Assembly: GCA_036244855.1 (NCBI GenBank)
Contig: BQKZ01000581.1
Location: 65,026-93,128, forward strand
DNA: 28,103 nucleotides
Reading direction: 5' to 3'
Source: Temnopleurus reevesii
Lineage: Eukaryota > Echinodermata > Echinoidea > Temnopleuroida > Temnopleuridae
The notes under the pieces are model-generated. The model had not been told where the DNA came from. It did not search any database and saw only the letters and a program-made list of their open reading frames with translations. A program made the position numbers and the translations under genes. Position 1 is the stretch's first letter. Each line of letters begins with the position of its first letter. This document shows positions 1 to 10,632 of the stretch, piece after piece.

Positions 1-640
1 TGGTGTCAAATTACTGGATTCGCTCATATTTCCCTTTGTTGATGAAAATTATATTTTATTGATTTTTTTCACCTAACAAAAATTATTAGACATCCAAGGC
101 ACCATCACGCCCACTAATGTTCATACACTTTAAATGCAGAAAATGCAAGCGCTGCCTTTAACTTCCTGGCAACAGTTCAGAACATTCTTGATATCATGCT
201 AGCACATTACTCATGTCCCACGGAAGACTGGCCAGGAAATGTACCGGAAAACGGCAGGAAAAACAGCGGTGGATGTAAATCATGTTCCAATGTAGCCAAA
301 GTGCGTCGCCCCTCAAATGCCTTTATTTCGTTACGTAAGTTTAACTGTTCATTTGTGCGTCAGTGTCGGAGGAGGATATGTCCGGCAGTGAATATGGTCC
401 GCCTATATAAAAGCCACCACACCCTTAACTACTTTCATTCGTACGACCAATACCGAAACACGCTATACTACATCATCTCACGACGTTGTTCTTGATATTT
501 GATACTTCATCAAGTTTCAAGAATACCGAAAGTCGTGTAGTTTGCGGCGTCCTTTACTGAAAGGATAAATCGCAAATAAATTATATCTTCAAGACTTTTT
601 AACAATACTATACTCTTACAGTTTCCAATCGTAGTGCGAA
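1..640. other. Upstream segment without a recognised gene
   Basis: AT-rich at the left edge, then a moderately GC-balanced part (200-560) holding the TATA box. The 99-codon plus-strand ORF here (196-495) spans the TATA box, has no recognisable domain and is probably chance. Confidence 0.5.
402..411 (+). promoter_or_regulatory. TATA box
   Basis: TATATAAAAG is a near-consensus TATA box. A pyrimidine-rich stretch with TCATTC lies about 30 bp downstream, where initiation would be expected. No gene downstream is recognisable; it could be the promoter of an LTR or other transposon relic. Confidence 0.4.
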
Positions 641-701
641 AATTATTCCCACGGACTTGATGGTGAATGTTTGTAGACTTTATGCTCTTAATTTGGGTGA
701 A

Positions 702-1095
702 ACACGATATAAACTATTTCCGTAAAATTAAGTCCAGCGCCAATTCAATGGTCCATTGTAATGCTATTCAAATAGGAACCAGCTTATGGTTGTTGGGTCC
801 GCACAGTTGAATACACGGGGTATGGATCTATCATCTATACGACCCACTCTATTTTTCCGAAATAGTTTATATCATGTTGGGATTGGGTGGGTCTTGAGCT
901 CTCTTCCAGTTATAGTCAAACGCGATACAAATGATTTCCGTGAAATTAAGTGTGTCATATAACAATATATCCCTACGTGATATATTGAATTGTGCGTGCA
1001 TAGCAATCACGAGCCGGTTTCGATTACAATAGCCAAACAAAGGAGCATTGAATTGGTGTTCGACTTAGTTTTACGGAAATAGATTATATCGTGTT
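702..1095. mobile_element. Element with four alternating copies of one motif
   Basis: A segment like CACGATATAAACTATTTCCG occurs at 702-749 (+), 853-882 (-), 917-951 (+) and 1046-1095 (-). The outer copies form an inverted pair of about 50 bp extending through AATTAAGT and CCAATTCAATG. This looks like a foldback element whose arms are themselves inverted repeats, possibly two nested copies. No gene seen. Confidence 0.7.
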
Positions 1096-1217
1096 GCCAG
1101 TACAGTAAGCGTTTGAGAAAAATTCGTCAAAATTGCTCTCAAGTCGAAACATGATAATGATAATCCCGGGACTTTCAAAATCGAGACCCTGACATTTATC
1201 ACCCTTCCCAAATTCGT

Positions 1218-1540
1218 GATTGTTTATCATTGTTGTTTAGGTAAGGTGTCAGCGTTTATTTGTGAGTGTTGTCGGACCAGATTTACGCCCGGACACAATC
1301 CCCTCCCACACCGACGCACGGGGACTTGACCATATTTGAATAGTTTCATGTTCACGTTCCCCAATTCCATTATTTCCTCTCTCTATGTCAGCCAATGAGG
1401 TATCCAGGGGGTGTTTGTTCATTGTTTAAAACTCTTGGGGCTTCACTATCCTAGTCCAGTTGAGGACCATGTGATCTAATAGCAGGAACCTAATGTCTGA
1501 TGTACAGCGCCATGATCGTCATTATTGACGGACCTGTGCG
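1218..1540 (+). repeat. Tandem 325-bp unit, copy 1
   Basis: Contains CCCCTCCCACACCGACGCAC, TATGTCAGCCAATGAGGTAT and, at the end, the hairpin CGTCATTATTGACG. The same landmarks recur 323-328 bp further on. No open reading frame of note. Confidence 0.85.
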
Positions 1541-1544
1541 TAAA

Positions 1545-1863
1545 TGTTTGATCATTTATCATTCTTGTTTCGGTAAGATATTAGCTCGTTTTAGTGTAGT
1601 CGGACTAGATCCACGACCGGACAAAATCCCCTCCCACACCGACGCACGGGGACTTGACCATATTTGAATAGTTTCATGTTCATGTTCCCAAATTCCATAT
1701 TTCTTCCCTCTATGTCAGCCAATGAGGTATCCAGGGGTGTGTTTAATCATAGTTTTAAATTCTGGGGCTCCGCCTATTTCAGTTGAGGACTCTGTGATCT
1801 AATGGCACGAAATTAATGTTTGATGTACAGCGCCATGATCGTCATTATTGACGGACCTGTACG
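1545..1863 (+). repeat. Tandem 325-bp unit, copy 2
   Basis: Second copy of the unit, roughly 85-90 percent similar by eye, ending with the same CGTCATTATTGACG hairpin and GGACCTGT. Confidence 0.85.
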
Positions 1864-1962
1864 CTTTAAAAGAAATCGCCATTATCATTATCATTATTAG
1901 CCTCTGTACAAAACAATTCCTGCCCAGAACACGCAGGGACTACACATAGCCCTCAGTCATAT

Positions 1963-2118
1963 GGGTGTTGTTCAAAATAAACTGTAAATCAGCTGCAACT
2001 TTGCAAATTTTAACGCGCATTTTCATTCGCGCATGGTATGCGTATGAAACAATGACTTTGATTGACATGTTCCGATTAACTGCTACTTGCAATCAATTGC
2101 AACTTTTGAACAACAACC
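1963..2118. mobile_element. MITE with GGGTGTTG termini, member 1
   Basis: Terminal GGGTGTTGTTCAAAA is inverted at the end as TTTTGAACAACAACC. The reverse complement matches 10633-10803 along its length, including the GCGCGAATGAAAATGCGCGTT core (in pieces GCGCGAATG and AAAATGCGCGTT). No coding sequence. Confidence 0.75.
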
Positions 2119-2351
2119 TCAAAAAGTCTCTGATCACACATATTTCTCTAATCGTGTGTGCCGAGGGGACATCAGAGAGGAATGTCAGATCAAAGGGATA
2201 TATAGGATATATGGTTGCGAACCGTTTGTAGTGGCTGTGTGTTCCTAGAGAAAAGTTATAATGTACAGAAGCTCGTGCTTTTAGATCACAGGGTCATCGA
2301 CAGTACAAGGCTTCACCCTTTTCTCTCTCTCCAACCAGGATCAAATACAGG

Positions 2352-2618
2352 GGCGGATTCAGGTTTTTTTTTTCACAAGACGGGGAGGGGGGGTTGATGC
2401 CAAGGTAGAAATCGGCGAGGGAGGGGCCGAGCGACCAAGCCCGAGCTTGCCAAGCGGGTGAGGGGGAGGGACATCCCCTCCCACGGTATGGATTTTTTTT
2501 CATTTTTAGGGTTGCGACTTGTCGATTTTAAGCATACTTTAGGCTCTTTTTGTCATTCTTTTTTACTCGGCGGCCCAAGTGGGTTGACCACCCCCTCCCC
2601 CCGCCACTGAAATAAAAA
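2352..2618. repeat. Dispersed repeat with CAGGGGCGGA-type ends and G/C runs
   Basis: Begins CAGGGGCGGATTCAGG followed by T- and G-runs, and ends CCCCCCGCCACTG, so the ends are short imperfect inverted repeats (CAGGGGCGG versus CAGTGGCGG). Such ends occur in hAT-type elements, but no 8-bp target duplication is evident. The interior is GGGGAGGG/CCCTCCC rich. Confidence 0.5.
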
Positions 2619-2733
2619 AAAATCCTCACTTTTTAATTGTTTGGTTTTCTGATTTTTTTCTTTTCAACTTTTAGTGGGTTACTTGATTGCCCCCTCAGCC
2701 AACCAGCCCCTCCCTTCCTCATTTACGCGCTTA

Positions 2734-2863
2734 AGCCCCGGTCATATAGGACCCCGGAAGCAACACGATTCACACTGACTCGTTGTTCTGAGGCAGTTAA
2801 CTGTGACTTAACAAAGAGTCGGGATGAATCGTGTTGCTTCCGTTGTCCTATGTGACCGGGGCT
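2734..2863. mobile_element. Harbinger-like MITE with TTA target duplication
   Basis: Arms 2734-2772 and 2825-2863 are 39-bp inverted repeats with three mismatches, beginning AGCCCCGGTCA. Both sides are flanked by TTA (2731-2733, 2864-2866), the 3-bp TWA duplication usual for PIF/Harbinger transposons. The family assignment rests on that duplication only. Related to the hairpin in POPDC intron 2. Confidence 0.8.
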
Positions 2864-3001
2864 TTACCCTTGGAGTTGAAGAATGTATCTAGCCTTTCCT
2901 CTGTGTCAACTAAAGCCTAATGGGCCTGTGCTGATTGGCGAGGGGAGTTTTATTTTGAAATAAGAGAACATGATGTACATGAAACATCGTCAGAAAGCCA
3001 G

Positions 3002-3180
3002 GGGTCAATTACACGAAACGGTCTGAACTACCATCTACTTGCTAAGACATCTTAAGTTCTTGTGCCACACTCTGAACATAGATTCTAACGTTGATACTTA
3101 TATGTTATGAGATTGGCACAAAAAGTTAAGATATCTTAACGGGAAGAGGATATCTAAGACAATTTCATGCACTTGGACCC
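3002..3180. mobile_element. MITE with long imperfect inverted repeats
   Basis: Arms 3002-3066 and 3114-3180 pair imperfectly, starting GGGTCAATTACACGAAAC and ending inverted as TTTCATGCACTTGGACCC; the best-paired part is near the loop (TTAAG and TTGTGCCA). Non-coding. Confidence 0.7.
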
Positions 3181-3189
3181 AGGATCGAA

Positions 3190-4220
3190 ATTCAGAGACG
3201 TAATCTTGTGTATGCTTTCTAGAAGTACTTCCATATTTGTCCGAGTCGAAGGGGGAATTCTTACAAATGAAAATCAAATAGAAAAGGTTTCGTAGGAATG
3301 AAGACGGTAGAATTCGGGAAAAATATGCCGAGTTAAAGGGACAGGTGACTCTTAAAGATCAATCACATTTTTACGTTCATATATAGAAACTGGCCAGCGC
3401 CAGCGTCCATGCAATTGCAAGACGCCCATGAACCTGATGAACGAGAAAAATACGAAGGGAAGACATGTGACCGATATTGTAAGCGTTAGGCTTGAGCTCC
3501 GTATACACACTCTTCAGCGTTTAGCGTATTCCTTCTTATTTCTACGCTCATGTTGCATCTTCCAAATCTAAGGAACGCTGGGTCAATGTTTGTGTAAAGA
3601 CAAAATTAGGAATGAAAAATAAATGTCAAATGATTCTGTGTTTCGCTGCAGTAAGCACGGATACTTTGCAATTATTCTCTCCAATCAGTACGTTCAGAAA
3701 TTCACAGGAAACACGGCTGACTAGCGCGAAGTTTGTTCAGCTGGCGGTCGTCATTAATATGCATTTGCACCTTTACATCAATTTTCGTTCCAAATTTTGC
3801 TCAATGTTACCTTTAAAATTCATTTAGAGCAATAGCCGTGTAAATGTCACGCCAGATTTGCGCATAAACAAACAGGAGCAAAGAGTAGATCCGTCAGATC
3901 TAAAAAAGGCGGGAAAATTTATGGCGGTTTTTACTTGAAGCCGTCAAGCTTTTATCGCCACTTTTCATACTCAATCCAATTTTGTTGAGGATCAGGAGGT
4001 GCCGTGGTCGTGCGAGAACACAAATAGACTTTCCATTCGCATAAACATGCGTCCAAGATCAGAAATTAATCAATGCAGAGTATGATATTTATATTTCTAA
4101 GGATTTTATGCGATTCTTTTTTTCTCCCTGTTACAATTACATCCACCTCTTCCGCGGCACTTTAAGAGCCCTGTTAGACGGACACAGATAAATTAAAGCA
4201 ATGATCTATGACAATCTATA
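3190..4220. other. Intergenic stretch, nothing recognised
   Basis: Mostly AT-rich unique-looking sequence with a short plus-strand ORF (3612-3827) lacking any motif. No inverted repeats or RNA genes were found by eye. Confidence 0.5.
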
Positions 4221-4252
4221 GATAAGTATGTCCACACACATATATATGTTGG

Positions 4253-4304
4253 GTTTTTTTTCTCTCTCTCTCTCTCTCACACGCACACACACACACACAC
4301 NCAC
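4253..4304 (+). repeat. Compound CT/CA microsatellite
   Basis: A T-run followed by a (TC)n tract and an imperfect (CA)n tract, with an N at 4301 that probably reflects sequencing trouble in the run. It also produces a spurious Thr/His-rich ORF. Confidence 0.9.
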
Positions 4305-4626
4305 TTTTATCAGTGAATACGTTCAAGCCCATGGGAGTGTATACAAAATGATAATCCACAGCCCCCGCACTTTTCAAAAAGGTTTCGCGGCCCCTGTCTT
4401 AGTCATTCACATTTTCATTTTTCCTTACACAGTGTCCCTCCCTAGAGATTTCTCATTAGTGAGGTTACGCAACGTCAACACGAACGGCAAAATCGCTGAT
4501 CAATACCATTTTTGACCCGTTTAGTTCGACTTCGCTGGTTGCCAAGCCCAGTGACAACAGCGGCGAAGAGCAAAATTCTACAACGGTTTTTGCTCAATTC
4601 CGCGTCCGTCTTAGATGCAGAAACGT

Positions 4627-4724
4627 AGCCAATCAGATGCGGCCAAGCGTATCACGTGCCTATTATGCAAATCTTCGGATTTCGGCGTGAAAGCTCGATT
4701 CCTGACGTCACACTCAATTTGCAT
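4627..4724. promoter_or_regulatory. Cluster of octamer, CRE, E-box and CCAAT sites
   Basis: Within 98 bp: GCCAATCAG with CCAAT at 4629-4633, CACGTG at 4653-4658, octamer ATGCAAAT at 4665-4672, full CRE TGACGTCA at 4703-4710, and inverted octamer ATTTGCAT at 4717-4724. These are exact consensus sites for NF-Y, bHLH, POU and CREB/ATF factors. No TATA or gene is evident beside it, so it may be an enhancer or an unannotated CpG-containing promoter. Confidence 0.5.
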
Positions 4725-4998
4725 ACTGCCGTTGATCGAGTAGCGTAAACATAAGATAAGAGCAACGGAGGGAATAAGGACGGGTTAGCAAGAACGCAGG
4801 AATCTGACGAATTCTCCCGTCGTTTAGCCGCTCCGTTGTCGAGCGTAAACTCCCTATTACCAATTCTTCTTCACGACCACTTTGAGATATGCAAACAAAA
4901 TTTGCAGCTAACAACCACTAAGAACTTCCTCTGATGAAGGCAGCCCATCCCACATCTCCAACAGAGATGCTCTTACGCTTTATACACACCCAAGACAA

Positions 4999-5020
4999 AA
5001 AGGTGCAATTTCGCACCTTT
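4999..5020. repeat. Perfect small hairpin
   Basis: AAAGGTGC (4999-5006) and GCACCTTT (5013-5020) pair perfectly around a 6-base loop. A further TGGTGCAACA word follows. Possibly the end of an old MITE. Confidence 0.5.
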
Positions 5021-5121
5021 AAGGACGCAAAATAATGCAACAGTAGGCGCACTTTTATGGTGCAACATTTCATATTTTTCCATAAAGGTTCAACATTTTA
5101 CCAAATACATGTATCTAAAAA

Positions 5122-5195
5122 ATGTCGTAGTTCGAAACCGTGCGAGGGAGGATCGTTTCATTTAAAGTCAGACGATTTACCGACTGAGCTGTGTA
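5122..5195 (-). mobile_element. tRNA-derived SINE head relic
   Basis: Minus strand reads AGCTCAGTCGGTAAATCG (A-box region) and, about 40 bases on, CGGTTTCGAACTACG (B-box like). Spacing fits a tRNA-like RNA polymerase III promoter; the tRNA fold is lost, so it is a SINE relic rather than a tRNA gene. Confidence 0.5.
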
Positions 5196-5341
5196 TAGTG
5201 CCGCTCTTGTTGAGCGATGGGAATTTGGGAAATTAGAATTGCAGTAAACCACGAGTGGATATTTTCACGGGAATGTATTGTAACCGTTCACGAATGGAGT
5301 CCACGTTCGACGTCTAATAAATCCGTACATCGGTTGAAAAC

Positions 5342-5425
5342 CGCGGGCGGCTCAGTCGGTAGAGCGGTTGGCTTGGAATGAAGTGATCGCTCATGTCGAT
5401 TGTGGGACCAATAACATCTGCCGCA
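5342..5425 (+). mobile_element. tRNA-derived SINE head relic
   Basis: GGCTCAGTCGGTAGAGCGG (from 5349) is a clear tRNA D-arm/A-box sequence. The expected B box is degraded (GATTGTGGGACC). No complete cloverleaf forms. Confidence 0.55.
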
Positions 5426-5499
5426 ATATTATTCTATCAAAATCTTGCACACTGAGAAAAAAGGAGAAGCATTTCACCTTCCTGAAAACAGTGTCCACA

Positions 5500-5560
5500 T
5501 GTGCTTGTAAGTGTGCGTATATGTGCGTTTTTGTGTGCGTGAGTGTGTGTGTGTGTTTTG
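5500..5560 (+). repeat. Imperfect GT microsatellite
   Basis: TGTG/TGCG-rich run with a pure (GT)n core near 5544-5556. Confidence 0.8.
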
Positions 5561-5960
5561 TATGTTTTAGCCATAGATAATTATATATTATCTGATGTGA
5601 AGTGTTTGTGAGTGCGTTTGTATGATTGTACGGATGTTTACTTTAAATGTTAGATTAAATTCTACTATTAAGATGGACCAATGTGCAAAAAGCGTTGACC
5701 CAATTCAGTATAATCGACACAATTAAATAAAGAAACAAAAACTAGAGACCGAAGTATGTATTTTTTAATTTTATTGTCATAATCAAAACCGCATTTTCAA
5801 CCCGATGATATAAATCAATATCAAAACATACTTATTTATAAATATTGCAAATGCAAATGAACGTCGATAAATACAAAAATGTCAAAATATGTTGTGCAAA
5901 TCAAAACGTAACAGAGGAAAATAAAGTTCCAATATGTAAAATACACGGCATCAATATAAT

Positions 5961-6112
5961 CTGGGCCTTGTAACATTAAGGTTTGCGATTAATTGCTAAT
6001 CTGATAGCGATTGATATAAATCGCAAGTCTATGGCAAATCATGTACAAATGTTTGCAATTGATCGCAAAATCAAATCACGATAAATCGCAAAGTTTTATG
6101 TTACGGGGCCAG
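5961..6112. mobile_element. MITE with GGGCC/GTAACAT termini, member 1
   Basis: Ends are CTGGGCCTTGTAACATTAAG and, inverted, TTTTATGTTACGGGGCCAG. The interior is rich in TTGCGAT/ATCGCAA words. The same family occurs at 7434-7585 (inside the duplication) and 26044-26166. Non-autonomous, no ORF. Confidence 0.75.
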
Positions 6113-6301
6113 TAATGTCACACGCCTTCCCATTGTTGAAAATTGTTGGATGTAAAGAAATTCTGAAAACGATATACTTTAGTCACGGGTTCCCTTCAAA
6201 TTCATATTCCTATCTATAATATGCGCATTGCCGTTTGAGGCAATCTACTAGACGTGCAAAGTGATTGGTAAACAAAAAGAAAAATCAAACTTCGTGATAT
6301 C

Positions 6302-6327
6302 CATCTATCTATCTATCTATCTATCTA
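6302..6327 (+). repeat. ATCT tetranucleotide microsatellite
   Basis: Six ATCT units here; the paralogous tract at 7775-7804 has seven, the only difference I found in the near-identical part of the duplication. Confidence 0.9.
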
Positions 6328-7244
6328 TGCATCTATTAAATACAATATTATATGTAATTGAAATCATCTCACACCTGGTGATAGGCGATTGAGTTTTCAA
6401 CTCTACAACTATTTCAATAAAAATAATTTTCAGAGGCAGACCCCATTGTGACGTAATGAAAAGCAATTGCAAAACCAATGTTGTCGTTGTTGGAATCTGT
6501 TATGACTGTTTTCCACAGAATATCAAAGACATTGCCACACCTTAAGATATGTTTTTATTTAAAAACTATAAGATCAAGCTGCCTGACCTATGTTACTACA
6601 TTTAGATTATTGGAAAAGGGACAAAATGCAAAAAAATATCTATAAAAATTAAAAAATAAAACCTACCACTGTCTGTTTATAACTGCTTCGTGTGTAGGTC
6701 ATATTTTAATCTACCTTTTTGAGCACTAAATGTTGGTTACGATGCCTAATATTTTCACAGTTTAGTTTAATAGAAGTACGCCATAAACTATTTAGGTACA
6801 TTTAGGATCTGGTAGGTGATAATTCTTTTAACAAAACAATGATGTACAATATCTTTAATGCATAAAATACCACCAAGTAATATTCGGAACAAATCGACCC
6901 TAACTGCGAGCAAAGGAGCCTAATGAATTGGACAAAGTAAACAACTTAATTCAAGCCTTTACATATGCTTCATGATCACAAAAGAAAATATATTCCATAT
7001 CTATTCACTGAACAGATACAACACCTGTTCGATATTTCTCTACATAATTAGGGGAAGGAAATTTCTTCTGTGTATGTCTAGATACCATGAATGATCCAAT
7101 TAAAGTTGTTTACTTTTTTCCAAATCCTTCTGCTCCCAGTGAAATTTAGACCCCATGCTTAAATCGAACACTAATCTTTGCTAATTGAATCGTCTCGTTA
7201 TATGTCTTCAGCAAAAATTGCTATTTTATCGATTTAATACAATT

Positions 7245-7245
7245 N
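7245..7245. other. Ambiguous base at duplication junction
   Basis: A single N lies exactly between the two copies of the duplicated unit, which suggests a contig or read join at this point. Confidence 0.9.
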
Positions 7246-7433
7246 ATTGTCATAATCAAAACCGCATTTTCAACCCGATGATATAAATCAATATCAAAAC
7301 ATACTTATTTATAAATATTGCAAATGCAAATGAACGTCGATAAATACAAAAATGTCAAAATATGTTGTGCAAATCAAAACGTAACAGAGGAAAATAAAGT
7401 TCCAATATGTAAAATACACGGCATCAATATAAT

Positions 7434-7585
7434 CTGGGCCTTGTAACATTAAGGTTTGCGATTAATTGCTAATCTGATAGCGATTGATATAAATCGCAAG
7501 TCTATGGCAAATCATGTACAAATGTTTGCAATTGATCGCAAAATCAAATCACGATAAATCGCAAAGTTTTATGTTACGGGGCCAG
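7434..7585. mobile_element. MITE with GGGCC/GTAACAT termini, member 2
   Basis: Identical to member 1 because it lies in the near-identical part of the segmental duplication, not because of separate insertion. Confidence 0.75.
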
Positions 7586-7774
7586 TAATGTCACACGCCT
7601 TCCCATTGTTGAAAATTGTTGGATGTAAAGAAATTCTGAAAACGATATACTTTAGTCACGGGTTCCCTTCAAATTCATATTCCTATCTATAATATGCGCA
7701 TTGCCGTTTGAGGCAATCTACTAGACGTGCAAAGTGATTGGTAAACAAAAAGAAAAATCAAACTTCGTGATATC

Positions 7775-7804
7775 CATCTATCTATCTATCTATCTATCTA
7801 TCTA
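7775..7804 (+). repeat. ATCT tetranucleotide microsatellite, second copy
   Basis: Seven ATCT units in the second copy of the segmental duplication. Confidence 0.9.
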
Positions 7805-8769
7805 TGCATCTATTAAATACAATATTATATGTAATTGAAATCATCTCACACCTGGTGATAGGCTATTGAGTTTCAACTCTACAACTCTTTCAATAAAACA
7901 AATTTCAGAGGTAGACCCCATTGTGACGTCATGCGAAGCAATTGCAAAAACCAACATTGCCGTGGTTTGAAACGCCTACGTGTTCCACAGAACATTAAAT
8001 ACATTGTCACACTTTACGATATCGTGATTTAGAATTAAATCATCAAGTCAAGCTGTCTGACTTATGTTACATTAAAATTGATGAAAAACAACAAAGAATG
8101 TTAAGAATGCAAAAAAAGAAGGAAATTATACAGGCACTACCAAGATATCTATGAAATGTGAATAAAACGGACAGATATCGGTTTATTATTGGATAGAGTG
8201 CCTATAGGTCATATTTTTAATTTTACCATTTTGGGGACAATACACGTTGATTCTCAAGCCCAATGTTTTATCAGTTTTTTTAAAGTACACCATTAACCAT
8301 TTAGGTAAATTTGGGATCTGGCAGTTCAGAATTTTTAAACAAAACAATGTTGTATCATGTCTTTAATTAATAAAATATACCATAAAAAAATACACGGAAT
8401 AAAGTAGCCTTTACTCTGAGCAAAAGAGTCAAAATGAAAGGAAATGGACAAATTATATAGATTAATTCAAACCTTCAAAATTATATAGCTTCATGATCAC
8501 AGAAGAAAGACAGCTTCCATATCTATTCACTAAACAGATGCAACACCTATTCGATATTTCTCTACATAATTAGGGGGAAGGAAATTTCTTATGTGTATGT
8601 CTAGATACCATGAATGATCCTAGTAAAGTTGTTTACTTTTGTCCAAATCCTTCTGCTCCCAGTGAAATTTAGACCACATGCAATAATCGAATACTAATCT
8701 TTGCTAATTGAATCGTCTCGTTATATGTCTTCAGCAAAAATTGCTATCTTATCGATTTGATACAATTCA

Positions 8770-10600
8770 TTCGTAACAAATAAATCACTTTTGAAAGCAT
8801 CCATCGTGATAGGTGCTTAAACATAGGACGAATTCACCGACTGGGATAGTGTACTGCTCTCCCACGATAAAAGGAAGTATTAACCATTTTCAAGTTTGCA
8901 AGATATGAAATAAAAAATATATTTTGACTCAGTTATTTATGTTGTCCACATTTTATTTGGTTTAAAATCACTGTTTTGACACATGCCTGATAATATTCAT
9001 GAATTTTTTAAAATGAAATTCTTATTTTCTGTTTAAAAAATCCTCAAAACTGGTTCAAAATTTTGGTTAATACTTTATATTGTGATTGTATTTCAGAAGT
9101 GGGCCTATATGTTTTGTGGACAAACCGTTCAGCAGCAACTAGTCATGCTTGTTGGGACCAATTTCTTCAACTTTTTGACAGTTCTTTTCAGATAAACTTT
9201 TATTAAGCTTTAAAGATATTGTTGTTAGGAGTATGTTTATGCAAACAAGTGCACTATTTTCTTTTAATTTTTGGTTAATACTTCCTTTTGTCATGGGAGG
9301 GAAGTGTAGATATTGACTTCTCTTCGCCGGAGCTAGCCGGGAGGTTCTTTCTATTGAGCTTGCCACGAGCAAGGCGTGAAGGCGATGGTTCCGACACTTG
9401 ATTTAACCCAGTTTAGGTGACGCCTTAGCCCCTTTCAATCTTGAAAAAACGAAGCTAACAAATCTCGTTAACACTTCTAAATCAGTTTTGAATTTCACTC
9501 AAAAGTGCATTGTAACAATTTTGCGAACCCATGCAATGCGTTGGTGGAAATTTGCAATTTTTGTAAATTTGCAAGTGTTTTCTGTTGACTCGAAGTGTGA
9601 AATTCGGTGAAAACTCACATTTAATCAATGTACTTTGCGCTACGGAAAAACGGCAAATAATTTAAGTTCTTCTGGAAATTGTTCTGTTCTCTGTGTAACT
9701 CGGACATTTCTTTTTTTTTTAATTGACACTTGGGTGCCATTTTCGCAAGTTCACTCAAAGACTCTCTTTTCATCTCACCGATAAAGAGTGAAGACCCTTA
9801 TTCATAGATGAAAGTAGTGATTCTTTGAATAGGACAACGCCATTTGTCAAATTAAATTGAAATACATTTGGCATGTTTGGAGATTAAACATGATTAAAAT
9901 CCTCAGAAATAGTTTGGAAACTTTACGGACACAGCGAAATTATAGAAAATGTATTAAAATATAATTTAATATCACTGAAAACAAGTGTTTCTATGTAGCC
10001 TACAGGGACAAAATTATTACATATATATTTAAAAAAAAATGTCTGTATGCATCTATTTATCTAATGGTTTTCTATTCAAATGCAACAAGTATTAATGATG
10101 CAAATTTTCTATTGAAGTTTGCGATCTTTATGAGATGTAAACATAATTACAATTCATAATAGTTTAGATTTTAAGGCACACCCGGCATTATTGCTGTGGA
10201 ATATTCAATACAAATATCCTCTGCTGGCAGAAGATATTTGCGAATCTGAATCGGGTAACGGGAACGAATTTGAAAAATTAAAATGCCGATAATGCATGCA
10301 AACATTCTAATACTTGTCTTTTTTTTAGCACCAGTCTTTCTGATTTTTTTTTGTAATCCTCCTTATTTTCTTCCCAATAAGTGATATACATTATGATTAT
10401 TTCACATAATTATCTCTCTCATGTTAAATACCTAAAATTACGATTAAAAAGGTTCGATTATCGTGGATAAGATTAACATTTATGACATTGTCATACACAT
10501 TATTCATATAATCACACATGAAAACCGATTACATTTTCTTTAGTATTTAGTCCAAGAAATATAAAAGCTTTGCCAACATTGTGGTGCAGTCGAACATTTG
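8770..10600. other. Intergenic AT-rich stretch, nothing recognised
   Basis: About 1.8 kb of AT-rich sequence. The 77-codon minus ORF at 9139-9372 has no recognisable domain. No repeats stand out apart from homopolymer runs. Confidence 0.5.
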
Positions 10601-10632
10601 AGTCAATAGCATTACGATCCTAATATGCATAG

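Larger units (their letters stand above)
5773..7244 (+). repeat. Segmental duplication, copy 1
   Basis: This unit recurs at 7246-8765. Bases 5773-6386 match 7246-7863 apart from one ATCT unit in the tetranucleotide run (six versus seven). From 6387 onward the copies differ by frequent substitutions and small indels. No convincing gene lies inside; the unit contains a GGGGCC-ended MITE at 5961-6112. Confidence 0.9.
7246..8765 (+). repeat. Segmental duplication, copy 2
   Basis: Second copy of the unit at 5773-7244. It begins immediately after the N at 7245. The first 618 bp are almost identical to copy 1, the rest is diverged. Both copies end with the same string, ATACAATT, at the unit boundary. 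No gene seen. Confidence 0.9.

Noticed and set aside
196..495. 99-codon plus-strand ORF
   Set aside because: It runs through a TATA box, shows no recognisable domain and has no splice or poly(A) context.
5122..5425. Functional tRNA genes
   Set aside because: A-box sequences are present but the B boxes are degraded and no cloverleaf with acceptor stem can be drawn.
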